Part shown: positions 34,301 through 49,300 of the stretch, in pieces
How the letters are laid out: the number at the start of each line of letters is the position of its first letter
Numbering within the stretch: position 1 is the first letter of the stretch
Notes under the pieces: model-generated
Databases searched by the model: none
Seen by the model: only the letters and a program-made list of their open reading frames with translations
What the model was told of the DNA's origin: nothing
Source: Trichobilharzia regenti
Lineage: Eukaryota > Platyhelminthes > Trematoda > Strigeidida > Schistosomatidae
NCBI GenBank assembly: GCA_944472135.2
Contig: OX235270.1
Span: 71,433,168 to 71,497,167 of the forward strand
DNA length: 64,000 nucleotides
Direction of reading: 5' to 3'
Position numbers and translations under genes: made by a program

Positions 34301-37300
34301 GTCAGACCTTCCTCACGGTGTAATCACCTTTCCAATGTGACTGATAGAACCACCCTCCTGTTTGGAATCCAGGTTTAAATAGGTAACATGATAAAAGTAA
34401 TTTAGTTAATACAGATTTTGGGACGACGAAATCGTCTCATCTAGACTGCTGTGTTTTCCTATCACATTTCAAGATTTTACAAAAAATATGAACAGTTTCC
34501 TAACTACTCACAATAGTCTGACAACTTCAGTCACACACTGTATCCTCATACATATAGTAGTGGCTTGAAGCGAAATTTGTACCAGATGTTTCTTTCTGTT
34601 GACAACATGTTAGCCGGATGTGCTCACATGAAAGAAAGTGTCGAAATGCAGCTGAAGGAAATTCCTAATGGAAAACGCACATATATACTGTGGATTCAAA
34701 TGCTTGGTAATATTAAATGTGCAATGAAATACCAATGCGTTTGTACAAGAAGATTGTATACGGAGATGTACATTGAGCTTTGGGAGACAACAGCATGAAA
34801 TATAAAGAAACGCCTTTTCTTATCACTCTTCTATTTATTTATTTATTTACATGCATTTGGAATTTATTGTTAGTTATTTTAATGTGAAGTGAGTAAACTT
34901 GTAAATAAAGTACTACATGCTCAGTAAAAAAGGCGCAATTTCTATAGTAGTTTTGCAAAGTTACAAACATTTCCCGACCCACAAATATTCTCTGTAAATT
35001 TACTTCTAACACAACGAGCACATTAACACTAACTAAGCATAATGATGAGCACTAACCAATATTGAGGTGAAAATACAAATTTCTGATTAAGTTAGCCAAT
35101 GTGTTGACCAATGAAAGCAAATCGTCCGACTGTTAATTTTTAGACAGAAATTTTCCCTAAAGTTAATCAACTTACTGGTGAATGAGTAATAAGATTTTCA
35201 CTCACACACTGTACGTGAACAATGTGAAGTTTCATTCCCATGAATAGGGAAGGATGTAATTCGATATAAACTATAATACTGCTTGCTTTAAAATCACTTG
35301 CTTTCTCCATGAGTTTCTTGAGGCTTTCAAATACGATTTTCATTGAGTGGTGGTGATAAGTAAAACCCAAGGGGAAACAGGAGGTTATCATACTCTGACT
35401 AACTCCTAATGTCTAATACTCAACAAACGCAGTTGACTTTAGATCAAAGCTGAAGTCTTGGGAGAGGGAGGAAGGGTTGGTTACCTTTCGCTCTTTCACA
35501 ACACTCTTCTGTTCTGTTCTGTTCTGTTACACTTTAAAACTATTTTCCTCTCGATTATGTTCAAGGCTTGTTTCTCTGTGTTGCTTTATTCATTCAAAAT
35601 AACTACAAGCATTCAGTGATCAATTTCAAATAATATTAAGTTGTATCACTAATTTATTTCTGCTTAGCTATGGATATGAACCACGTTCACCTTACTGAAC
35701 AGTTGTCTTTCATTCGAAAAAAAACTTCGATTAGTGTTTTCCACTGAGTTCATTTAGAAGTAAAACTGGGTGAACTATGAATGCATTTGTATTTTCTAGG
35801 TAAACATAAACTGCATTATTTAATCAGTCAATGTTTATTTATTTTTTTTATTGTGATCACTTTTCGGCTTTTGACTGTTGTTGTCATGAAAATATTTCAA
35901 AGAAAAAGGTGATGACTACTCAAGTTTTAACCAGGGTGGACGATGGAAGAGGTGTAAAGATTGGAAAGACGGTGGAGGTCATGACCTGTCTAGAAATAGT
36001 TGTCAATGCTATTCAACGCATGAGTGAATTCAAATAATTCTTTCTATTGAACTTACTTAATCAGTTGAAAAGTTGACTGAGTCGATTTTGACTATTTCAC
36101 TTACTTAATACATAACTGCAGTACACTTATTCGGTTGACCTTATACGCTGACTAACACTGACACCTACTTTCGGACAAGTCATCACTAACACCGTCTTTT
36201 GAATCTCTACTGCCCAGCCACACTCGACCCTAATTAAAATTTGAGTATTCATCACATTTTTTGAAATACTTTCATGACATAAGCAACAAGCCTAATTACT
36301 TTTTATTTTTTTATTTTTGACAAACATAATGTGCACATAATGTACACCGTAAAGAGAATGAATTCGTCAAAAAGAAACTAATCACTCCTTTCATGTCTTA
36401 AATAGAATCAGAATGTATGTATGCTGTTTAGATTTCAACGAGTTTGCTTTCATTTCATCGATGAAATCCCGTGATTTCGTTTAGAAACTTTTACAGATAT
36501 ACTTTAATTTAACCATAGTTGTACGCATAGTATTCCACAACGTACTGTTGGCTGACGATGGACGACATATCCCTAAGCTACCCTAATTTATTAGAAACAC
36601 TCCATGCGGGATAAGTTTATGTTTCGATAAATCAGACAGTGTTATACAGTATCACTAACTGATTACATTTTGAGCACAAGCTATTCCTCATAATACTATC
36701 AAGTCACTTACACAAATTTTTTCCACATTTATATACATGTGTGGAATCGACCAGATATTTAAATAAAAATCAATATGGGATAATGTACATTCAGAAATAG
36801 GAATATGAATATTATTGATCAATTACAATCAGATGGGAGATAATACCATGCCCCATTAGAAATCGTTCAAACTCTAGACTAACTAACTCATATGAGATGA
36901 AGAATAAACTAAATTACATTCAACTAGAGAACGATGAGACACTGGTTACTTTTGAAATATAGGTAGTCTTTATACTAATGATATACCAATCAATAGATCC
37001 TTAGATGCAGTTAAAAAAGAACTAGCTGCACCTCCTGAACTCACTCATAGGACAAAACTGAAGATTGAAGAAATTATTTTAGGAATTCAGTTATGCCTGA
37101 CATCTACTATCTTTAAATTCCAAGGCAAAATATATAGACAAACAGAAGGTGTAGCAATAGAATGGATCACCAGTATCCCCTATCGTAGCGGATATATTTA
37201 TGGACAGCTGGGAAATTATTGCTCCTAATAAACTCACTAGTAAAGGCAATGAAATTCACATTTGAAACGGGAAATAAAAGAGGAGAATTAACTATGTTAG

Positions 37301-40300
37301 ATTGTAAAATAAAACGGAAAGGAGAAGGTAAACTATACACCAGCGTTAATTAAAAGCCAACGCATTCTAATAGATATTTAGACTTAAATTCGTCTTAGTT
37401 AAGCGTTTAACAAACCGAGCCATACCAATAAGTAACACAAACTAAAAAAAAATAATGAAAAAAAAAACAGGTAGAAGAGGCGTTGGTGTTAAATAACTAT
37501 CCTATAATATTCATAAGGAAGATCGATAAAAGCTAATAGCAAAATAAAAATAATCATGAAACTAATAATGATAACATAAATAAGAGAGAGAATAAGTTGT
37601 CTACTGTTATACCATATTATATAGAACAGACATGTGAAACCCTACGTAGGACTCTCAATATAGCAGGAATTAGGGTGGGATTCAAACCTACAAACTTACT
37701 CAGGTGGGACAAAGTTTGTAGGTAGGTTAAAGGACCCTGTCGGTTGACCCAATTACACAAAAAAAATAATCTAATAACTGTGTGGTCAATTAGATAGATG
37801 AAACTAGTAGATCGGGAGTAGTCAGACTGTCAGAACATAAAAATCTAACTAGGGCGAGAATGACTGATTCTACGAAGATAGGTAATTTAGGGAAAAGCTC
37901 AGAAATCGCACTGAACTACACTCCACTGCAATGCACTGGACACATCAACACACAATCACACAATAGCATGGTGTGAGAGGGTTAAGAAACTAAAAAGTAA
38001 TCTATGTAGGTGGAGAAAGAGAGAGAGAGGTTGATCACTGAATCTTTCCTCATAGAATCTACACCGAACACTTGAGATAGGAATGACTCATCACCAATAC
38101 CAGAGATATGCAAAATACTACTACCAATCAAATCAAGCGATGAAAAATAGTGGGATTATGTAAAGGAAGTGAGAAAGTTGTGTGAGTGACTTGATATGAT
38201 TATGAGTGACAATAGTTTGTGCTCGAAACGTGTGATTTATCGAAATAAATTCTAGCCACAATGGAATTATACTCTATCCCAATGCACGAGTTCTATTCTT
38301 ATATCAGGGCTGGTTGAAGACCTGAAAAATTACAATTAGTTTTCATCATCATTTGGCATTGACAGAAGATCCTACGTGAAATAGTGGATTTACACTTCTG
38401 AATAATCTTAAGCGGGAACAAAGGACTACGTGATGCGACAATGTTACTTTAAGTGATTTTGATTCACTACTAAATCTACATCAAAATCAATCTACTCCCC
38501 AAAAATCAATAATAATTTTAAATTTATCGTATCCAAAAATGCGAAATAAGAAATGTTGAGATAAAAGTAGTCTGGATTTAGGATAGACTGCTGTAAATAA
38601 GAGGTGATAATGATGCAAGAATATTTCGAACGCAAGCTTTGTTAAGGTTAAACTACTGAGTTAATTAATGTGAGAGTAGGATTTACGCACTGTAGAAGAA
38701 TAATGATTGCATATTAGATCAGTTCATTTTATAAAATACGCTATTAATGTGATACGCTATTGTTGACTGCATCAGTTAGTGAGAAATGACGCTCACTTAA
38801 ATACATGGAGGTACATTAAGAATGAAGCGGACAAATAGTGTAAAGCTGTCTGTCGCTTATCTGAAGACGGCAATGCAGAGTACTAGAAGTCCTCAGACGT
38901 TCACTTTTGGCAGTAATATATAAATCTGATTCGGAGAAGACGTTAAGACTTCTGTCAGTAGAGTCAACTATGGCTTGGATAGCTTACGTGTCAAGTGTTT
39001 AATTTTAACACTGAATAATGCAGGAAAACTGAAGCAATTGCTCTATCCAGATGACACTCAATATCCAAAAAGCATACATGTAATCTGTTTGACTTTAAAG
39101 CAGAGACAATGAATGATTGGAGCAGACGGAGATGATATCACTTTATTTCGTTATTTTCTCACCAGCCACTTACAACTTATAAAATCTCTTATCAAATTTA
39201 TATTAAAAGAAATGGTCTCAGTGCACCTGCAGCGGTAATATGATTTCAGTCGACAAAATGTGCTCACAGATTACGCTGATATTATTCCATAAGAGAACGC
39301 ACTTCAATTATACACTGTTACTGACATAATGATATCTTTTGCATGCATGCATGCATAGACTTAAAATATTTCAAATATTATGTCGACTGTACAGTTAGGC
39401 GTGTTTCTCGTCGGATTTCCGAACACCATCCTGCGTGTTTAGTAAGAGACAAACTAAGTCTATTCATAATTCTATACTGTAACATCTCGTAGATACAGAA
39501 CACAGAATTGTTGTGAAGAAGGCCTAAATTGTCATCTGACGCATACCAACTAATCTTAACTTCACCTTAAGAGTTCATCTACAACATATTGATGAGACTG
39601 TTGAAATCTACATTGAGCAGCCTAACTTATGTATGTAATATATCCAAAAGAAGAAGTTGGTTAAGACGCTTTCGTTACTTTCGCCCTCTAGGCTTTAAAG
39701 ATGCTAATCTCTTGTAGACATTGCCTTAATTTTTTTCGATATCCTATTTATTAATACTGCATTTCTATGCTTACTATGAAAATGAACAATACTGCTTCAA
39801 CTGTAATTTCATTTATCTGAAAAAGTCGATAGTATTTAAAAACCACGGATACTGGTAATGGCTAATATTCTAGGTCAGCTCACAATTCTGGATTATTATG
39901 TTGGTGACTGTCATTATGATTTGAATTAATACACCTATGCAGAAAAATATGATAATACAGAGTCATTTTAATTTCCAATATATTTTTATACGAGAATAAA
40001 GTGTTTGATAAGTGTTTGTTTGTGCAGTTTAGCAAACTCGTTGAAATCTAAACAGCATACATACATTCTGATTCTATTTAAGACATGAAAGGAGTGATTA
40101 GTTTCTTTTTGACGAATTCATTCTCTTTACGGTGTACATTATGTGCACATTATGTTTGTCAAAAATAAAAAAATAAAAAGTAATTAGGCTTGTTGCTTAT
40201 GTCATGAAAGTATTCAAAAAATGTGATGAATACTCAAATTTTAATTAGGGTCGAGTGTGGCTGGGCAGTAGAGATTAAAAGACGGTGTTAGTGATGACTT

Positions 40301-43300
40301 GTCCGAAAGTAGGTGTCAGTGTTAGTCAGCGTATAAGGTCAACCGAATAAGTGTACTGCAGTTATGTATTAAGTAAGTGAAATAGTCAAAATCGACTCAG
40401 TCAACTTTTCAACTGATTAAGTAAGTTCAATAGAAAGAATTATTTGAATTCACTCATGCGTTGAATAGCATTGACAACTATTTCTAGACAGGTCATGACC
40501 TCCACCGTCTTTCTAATCTTTACACCTCTTCCATCGTCCACCCTGGTTAAAACTTGAGTAGTCATCACCTTTTTCTTTGAAATATTTTCATGACAACAAC
40601 AGTCAAAAGCCGAAAAGTGATCACAATAAAAAAAATAAATAAACATTGACTGATTAAATAATGCAGTTTATGTTTACCTAGAAAATACAAATGCATTCAT
40701 AGTTCACCCAGTTTTACTTCTAAATGAACTCAGTGGGAAACACTAATCGAAGTTTTTTTTCGAATGAAAGACAACTGTTCAGTAAGGTGAACGTGGTTCA
40801 TATCCATAGCTAAGCAGAAATAAATTAGTGATACAACTTAATATTATTTGAAATTGATCACTGAATGCTTGTAGTTATTTTGAATGAATAAAGCAACACA
40901 GAGAAACAAGCCTTGAACATAATCGAGAGGAAAATAGTTTTAAAGTGTAACAGAACAGAACAGAACAGAAGAGTGTTGTGAAAGAGCGAAAGGTAACCAA
41001 CCCTTCCTCCCTCTCCCAAGACTTCAGCTTTGATCTAAAGTCAACTGCGTTTGTTGAGTATTAGACATTAGGAGTTAGTCAGAGTATGATAACCTCCTGT
41101 TTCCCCTTGGGTTTTACTTATCACCACCACTCAATGAAAATCGTATTTGAAAGCCTCAAGAAACTCATGGAGAAAGCAAGTGATTTTAAAGCAAGCAGTA
41201 TTATAGTTTATATCGAATTACATCCTTCCCTATTCATGGGAATGAAACTTCACATTGTTCACGTACAGTGTGTGAGTGAAAATCTTATTACTCATTCACC
41301 AGTAAGTTGATTAACTTTAGGGAAAATTTCTGTCTAAAAATTAACAGTCGGACGATTTGCTTTCATTGGTCAACACATTGGCTAACTTAATCAGAAATTT
41401 GTATTTTCACCTCAATATTGGTTAGTGCTCATCATTATGCTTAGTTAGTGTTAATGTGCTCGTTGTGTTAGAAGTAAATTTACAGAGAATATTTGTGGGT
41501 CGGGAAATGTTTGTAACTTTGCAAAACTACTATAGAAATTGCGCCTTTTTTACTGAGCATGTAGTACTTTATTTACAAGTTTACTCACTTCACATTAAAA
41601 TAACTAACAATAAATTCCAAATGCATGTAAATAAATAAATAAATAGAAGAGTGATAAGAAAAGGCGTTTCTTTATATTTCATGCTGTTGTCTCCCAAAGC
41701 TCAATGTACATCTCCGTATACAATCTTCTTGTACAAACGCATTGGTATTTCATTGCACATTTAATATTACCAAGCATTTGAATCCACAGTATATATGTGC
41801 GTTTTCCATTAGGAATTTCCTTCAGCTGCATTTCGACACTTTCTTTCATGTGAGCACATCCGGCTAACATGTTGTCAACAGAAAGAAACATCTGGTACAA
41901 ATTTCGCTTCAAGCCACTACTATATGTATGAGGATACAGTGTGTGACTGAAGTTGTCAGACTATTGTGAGTAGTTAGGAAACTGTTCATATTTTTTGTAA
42001 AATCTTGAAATGTGATAGGAAAACACAGCAGTCTAGATGAGACGATTTCGTCGTCCCAAAATCTGTATTAACTAAATTACTTTTATCATGTTACCTATTT
42101 AAACCTGGATTCCAAACAGGAGGGTGGTTCTATTAGTCACATTGGAAAGGTGATTACACCGTGAGGAAGGTCTGACAGGTTGACAGTTCTACAAAACCCA
42201 CTACCGAATACCCACCTACAGTGACATAAACGATATTAAAAATGGTAGGAAAACAATCCATGTATGACAAAGCCAAACTATTTGGTGTCGCTGATCTATG
42301 AATCATCTTCAAGTGACTACTATCCAGTTCAAAGGTGTCTAGGACTTCGTAACTTTAGATTAACCGCAAACGACATGTTTCTAGGCCACTCAGATACATT
42401 AAAATGAATGTATCCAAATACTAGGTCACTCAATAATCCTGTCTATTGAATAACTTGGCGACACGTCGCTTACTTCCAGTCTCTCTCTCTTTCTATATGT
42501 ATTTATATATATGTATATATCGACGTCTGTCGGTGGTACAGAGGTTAGGACTCTCTCAGACCATGCACATGGTCCGAGGTTGGATCCTCTGTTGCCGGAC
42601 ACCTGACGTCAATAGTCGGCCTGCTAAATTTGCGCTACCGATATCACACGCTTAAAATTTCATAGTTGTACCAAAGTGCTGTATTCTTATGGGATTTATA
42701 AATTATGTGGGTGAGCAACACACAAGGTCGCTTCTCTCTAAACTTTATCTTAATGTGACAATTCCTTTGTCAGGCTTAGTAATAGTAACTCTTTTTTCAC
42801 GAAGTAAAGCACTGAAACTTTCCAAAATAACAGTTTTAAACATAAACCAAATCAACAATAAACTGTGTAAAACGGCTGCTGACTGACTTATTAACAAATA
42901 GTTTTCCAGCAAGAATTATCCACCCAATTCGCCAAACTTCTGAGAATCAAACAAATAAATGCAGTGAGATTATAGTGGCTGAAAATTCACCGGTTAGAGT
43001 ATAAAAAGATTAAAATCGGTGATGATTTTCAGTATTTTAATGTGAACAAGAAGTGAATACGCCTGTCTGCGCCAATTGCCTACAGTATTGAACCATATCA
43101 CACTAATAGTCTTCAATCATTGACTCTTGTTGACTTCTGAGAATTTAAAGCAAGCAGTCAACACCTACATATGTGATTAACACGAGCAGTCAATAACTTG
43201 GTGCATTGAAATCATGTTTCACTCGAACTGTCGCTTAGTCGTTACCAACCTAGTTCTGTTCTAGCTGACATTTCATTATATGGAAGATCGTATCTGGGTA

Positions 43301-46300
43301 ACACATGCCATGGTCAAATTCATTGACGAAACTAGTGACTTTACTGATCTGCGTTCTTTGCTTACGCCACATTTTAAGCTAAACTGCACCTTTACACATA
43401 ATGCTGCTATAGCTAACTTAGGCACATGATTTGAGGCATTTATGGCTGAAAAACCTCGAGTGTATTTTTTATGTCTTCTTTCCTAGAAGTAATAAAAAAA
43501 TTTTCTTACGAATTTCAGATGTCGTATTTAGCAGCAAAATCAATAAACTGTGTTTTTTTCAGTTTTTTTCAATATATAGGATCAACACATTATACGTTGT
43601 AATTTAAACTTGTGATTTAACTTTAACCAACATTTATTTATGTTGATAGTCTTCTAAAAATAAAGCATTAGTCTTTTCACTTATAACTGTTACACAGACA
43701 TCATTCCAATTCTGAAAAGCCATAAACCAAAAGAAAATTTCTTCACCTGTGGTTTAATAATAATAATAATAATAATTTGTTTTCAATATTTTTGTGAAAG
43801 ATAAAAATATCTCCCGCAAGCAATTTATGTTATTTTATCATCCTACCCCACACAAACTACACCTTATTTAGTAGTCAGAATAGTTTCTGTACCGTTTAAG
43901 GCAATAACGAAAGTTTTCAAAATGAAAATATTTCACTTCATAGAAATCAATTTTATTAGGTGTACCGTCAAGTGTTGAACAAAACATCTCTGAAATTTTT
44001 CATAATCACAAGCCAAGCAGCTTAAAACTCAAGTAACTTGAACAGACTTAGACTTCTTAATAGTGACTGTCTGAATAAACTACTGACTAAGTTCACTATC
44101 AACAACTTGATAAGGTATCACTAATAAATAGTGTAATCCTCCCAATTGTTCAAATGAATCAAAAGTGTCCATGGTGAAATCACATAGTGTAATCTCGATA
44201 TTTAAAGCTTCTCAATGAAACAGGGGAAATTTCATCGTAAAAATGTGTATTTTGAAAATAAATTATTGCACCTATAAGATTTTTGTCCAGCTAACAGGGT
44301 CCTTATAAAATTACTTAAACAATTGTGTGTTTTTTTAACAGTTTTTCGTAGTTCCCACTTACCTTTTTGAACAGCGAATTCTTGAGATTGTTTAATTACA
44401 TCATACTTTAGAGGGTTGTATCGAGTGCCTTCAGGATAAATAACCATCCATGTCTTTTCAATAATAAAAGAAAACGTACAGTATAGTAAAAGGAAGTAAC
44501 AAACATTGATTATCAAATAGAAATAATGTATTAATTTAACTTTGAATCCTGGATATATGATAACAGTTATCTCGTAATGTGAAATCTAATTTTCCTTCTT
44601 GTTAATATTCAGGTTTTTCCATGATTCGAAAATTATTGACCCTTTATCAAACATGTCCGCTGTACTTCAGGGGAGAACAATGCGTATTCAGCAGTACGCA
44701 CCGGTCTGGGTTCGACCCCAAGACCTAACTCTTTCAAGACAAGCTCATAGGTCATCTAGCCACCGGGACGCACTTCAGTGACCCATGAATTCTAAATTTT
44801 AGCAGTTCACGATTTTATCGCAACCACCAGACAGTGCCACTGAAGAGTATTAAACCCCACAGTCGACCAGGTGGACCCAGCTAGTCACGACTTCTCATTA
44901 GAACTTCGGGCAACTATAGAGCACCAGGCTAATTTTCAAAGGTTACTGTGTAAGGATTTGATTTGTTTCTAGTTTAATCAGGTAGAGAACCACTGGAAAC
45001 CAGGGACTACTGGACAGCTGTTTCGTTCTAATTCGGAGCTCTCCATCAGTGACCCCGGTAAAATCATGACTTGATAGAAGTTGAAATGCATGGGCCATTG
45101 GGTCGGGTCCCAGTGGCTGAGTGCTCTAAGAACTTGCCTTGCAACTGGAAGTTCCTTGGTTTCGGTCCTGTTGGGTGAGTACTGATGAACGATCCCAAGC
45201 TAGTAAGTATCTACATTCACTTTTTATTTAAAACTACTGATAAATAGAAACTTGGATGTTTGTATAGGTAGCGAAAAAATATATTTCCTTGTTAAAGTTT
45301 AAGCAATTTCAGGCATCGGCAATTTGTTGCCTTTAGTGACATTTTCCACAGTTGATAGCACTACCACAGATTTCTTTATTTTCTATTATTTTCTTAACCC
45401 TGACCAACTCATCAAGTTTTTCTCAGTCATTTTTTCTTTAATGATTCTACTTCTTTTTTTCATTCATCACCACTTTCTCCACAGTGTGCAAATAAGGCGA
45501 GTTGATCTAATGTATTTTCGCGTTTAAGAATATAGAAAAGTATATTTTATTTTATATTCATTCGATTAATAGATGCAAACTAGAATCTCATGAACCTCCA
45601 AGTGATAAAAGATTATCACCGAATTTCACTTGACGATTGATTCGTACATTAGCTAATTTTCAGAATTCAGTTAGTCACAATTAGTGATGAATCTGTAATA
45701 ATCATTGAGGCAGATAGAGAGAGATTTTTTGAACGCATCAAGAACCTTAGAGTTTACTTTTCTGACTACCCCCTCCCTATACACACAATGGCTTTTCAGT
45801 CTGAAGAAATATCCAGAATCTTATCTAAACAAAATATCGGGAAACTCAAAGTTTTACTAGTTAGTTGAAGGTTAACAAGTGACCAGAACAGTTGTCTTCG
45901 TGCAGACCTTTTAAATATTTTGTGTGAGTTGGCATAGTTTAAAATTAGTCATTACTAGACCGCCCGACATCAACACATATCCTGATACACTTTAATCAAG
46001 TGAAAGATAAATAACTAAAATCATCTCATTTCATTAAAAACTGACCTAAAGGACGAGTGCTAAGGGAAACAAAAACCATCAAGCACTGAAGTTTTGGTAG
46101 TGGTGGTTTTTCTTTTTTACCTTTCCTCTTTTCTTGGCTAACCACCAGCTAGTGAACTATGTGAGGTTAAAAAGTTTGTCGGCCTAGAACCAAACCGAGA
46201 CTATGCGCACGACCAACGCCGTGAACTTCATATTCATATCAGTAACTAAAGTCAAGTCTGAACATCTGCTTTATTCACTGATATAAGCGTAGAATTTGGG

Positions 46301-49300
46301 CAGTATGGTATAGTATACTTCGATCATAAAAATAATTTTATTTGGTAAAAACCCATACAGTGGTACTATATTATTTACCAATTTATCTACGAATGAACAC
46401 AATGGAAACATATTACGTACACTGCTATCAAAACTCCAAAGTGGTGAACATCTAAATACCTATTTTAACATGACTACACATCAGAAAAAAGTAATAGTGA
46501 TCAAGTTAGTTTGAAACATAGTGTTACTGTTAGTTGAAAGAGTATTCACTAGCTGAAAAGCAATAACTGTGTTTAAAGACTTTCCACAGATAAACAATTC
46601 AAAAGATATACATATGTGAAATAACTTAAGAAACAGTCGGTTTGACCAGATGCACTAATAGGAAATCAATAAGGATCAAGATTTCACGAGGTGCATCATC
46701 GTGTCTACAAGGATAGGGAAAAAAATTAAATACACGTCTCCAACCCTGCTAATTTCACCATAATTTAGAAGTGTATGATTTCTCTAGCTAGCCACCAGCT
46801 GACGGACCAGTTCGCCACACTGGTGATATCTCATCAGCTGCTTCATGAATATTCAAGTGATATCTGACTAAACACCAATTGTAAAGTACGAATTGTATGT
46901 ATATACACTTGACTGATCAGTAAGAAAATTAACCAGAGTTCCAATACAGTTTTCAACACAAAATCAGAGCCTGTAAATAAGGTGAATGAAATAATTAAAA
47001 AGATGTATCTGAACACCAAAACAAAACACTTCACTGTTATGTGATAAACTTAGTACGTGTTAGTGTGTGTGTGTTTGTTTTTCTCTACAGGAGATGGAGA
47101 GATAAGTTCACATAGTGAAGCACGACAAACATCTTAATAAATGACCACAAAGATACTGATAAATGAGGCACTCCTGTTTTCTTCAAGTATTCAGACTTCA
47201 ACTCAGAAAGGAGTATATCTATTCTTAGCTAGCTTTTAGCCAGGACTTACTATCTTTTCCTCTTTCATAGTCCCAACTGAAGAGATGCTGGTTCAGGTAA
47301 TAAAAGTAAATAGCTTTCATGTTGTCATTTATATACGTGAAAATACAACAAACACTCTAAATATATTCAGCAGCATATCATTCATTAAAACAGTTAATAC
47401 TAAAGTGTAAGTTAAGGTAAGAAGCAATTTGAAAACAGGTGGTTTAATCATAGCTTTTTAAATTGCATAAATGGGCTTAAACGAATAAAAAAAGATATCA
47501 GCTTTACAAATGCCTAAAAATTAAATATGCCCGCATTTCATTCGATTGACTTATACAGTGGCTAAAAGGTGTGTGTGCGTGTGTTTAAGTAAATTTACAT
47601 TTTTTTGGAAATAAGAGTGCTTGTTCCGAAAATTCTTGTTGGTATATTCCCATTATATATTTTAAAGTGGCTTTAATCATAATTAAAAATTGAAAACAGT
47701 GATAATGTGTTCTAATGATATAAAGCGGGTGAAGAATAGTGAAAATTAAACTTTCCAGTTATTATTTGCGCATGTATTAAACGTATCTTTTCACAATACA
47801 ACATCTTTCATAAAATTCTTCAATGACTGTTGCCATTGGCAATTTGTTTTAAAGACTGTATACCACTCTTCCACCAAATAATGCTGTCTTTAGCAAAATC
47901 CTCTTTAAACAGTTATTTTTATTTTCTTTTGATTGTATTGTATTGATTAAGCTATAAGTTTTTATTCCACAGGTTCTTCTTCTCTTTTTTCGCTTAGCCT
48001 CAATAAGAGATATAGTCAGGAGTGGTGCAGACAAAGAAGTTTAATTACAGTCATACATCGTAATATTCAAAGGTTGTGCTCTGACTAAGTACTACAACTG
48101 CTATTACTATTGATAGGTATATTATCTCATCATTTGATATCATAATCACATTATTACTAAATGGTTAATGGCTAATTTATACACCATAATCCTCTGTGTA
48201 AGAGAAAAGAATTTAAAACAGTAGATTATGTCCCACGTGTTTTAACATTCATCTGTAGCACAAATACACACAAATACGTTTGAAACTTAAGTTTTTACCT
48301 AAAGGATAGCTAAACTTAACACTTAAGTATGTTATATAAAACAAAACACAGTTCTAGGTAGTGGTAGTACTTACTATCCGTAGTGTAGTAGCAGTAGTAG
48401 AGTAGTAGTTACAGTAGCATTATTAGTAGAAGTAGCAGTTTTTCTTCCCATGTAAGTCACACCTAAATGATTCAGCTCTCCATAATGTAAAGCCAGATGG
48501 ACAATAGAATCTAACTTCTTTTTAAACAATATTTCCCTGCTCATTGCGCAGAAATATGCCTACTTTAACTTAGTAGCGTTGCCTAAGATTGATTTTGAAC
48601 GCTCAAAACAGTGGTGGCATAGAACAAATTGTTTTAAATTGCATTGGCATTTTAAACGTCAGTAGCATTTAGCCTAAATATTCTAACACATAGTACACTT
48701 AAACTGTGAACTTTGCATGCCTGTAGAAAAATATATGTAAACGCATCTAACACTATAATACTTCAACGAATGTTAAATGATATTAAGCATAAAACTTGGG
48801 CGCTGTGGTAGAGCATAACTCCATTATGGATAAGATTTTATTTTGATGAGTCACATAGTGTTGTACAGTAATATTAATATTTTGATGTGGTTTTGTTCTC
48901 TGAGCTGGATAGTTAGTTTGCAAACTAACTATCCAGCTCAGAGAACAAAACCACATCAAAATTATCCACCTGAGCTACAAATCTTCTCTATCATATCTAA
49001 TATTAATATTATCAGTTAATATTACTGTACAATAGTGTATGATTTATCAAAATAAAATCTTATCCATAATGAATGTTAAATGGTTTTCTGAGAGAGCAAA
49101 ATTTGAATAACAACAAAAAAGAGTGATACGGTCATCGCAGTATATTGAAAAATCACCTATATTAGACTGTTTGGAAAGGTGTAAAAATCGGAATCATCTA
49201 AGAAATCAAAGTCTGTTTATCGATTAACCCAATCTAGGAGGTGATAACGCTATTAGCGCCTTATTACTTTCATTCTTCATATTTCATCACCAACCAACAT

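Noticed and set aside
35831..36037. 68-codon frame present in both inverted arms
   Set aside because: Conserved only because the arms are nearly identical; no domain, and no support as a gene.
33702..42775. Large DNA transposon with long terminal inverted repeats
   Set aside because: No target-site duplication, no transposase or polymerase gene in the spacer, and the ends do not match known terminal motifs.
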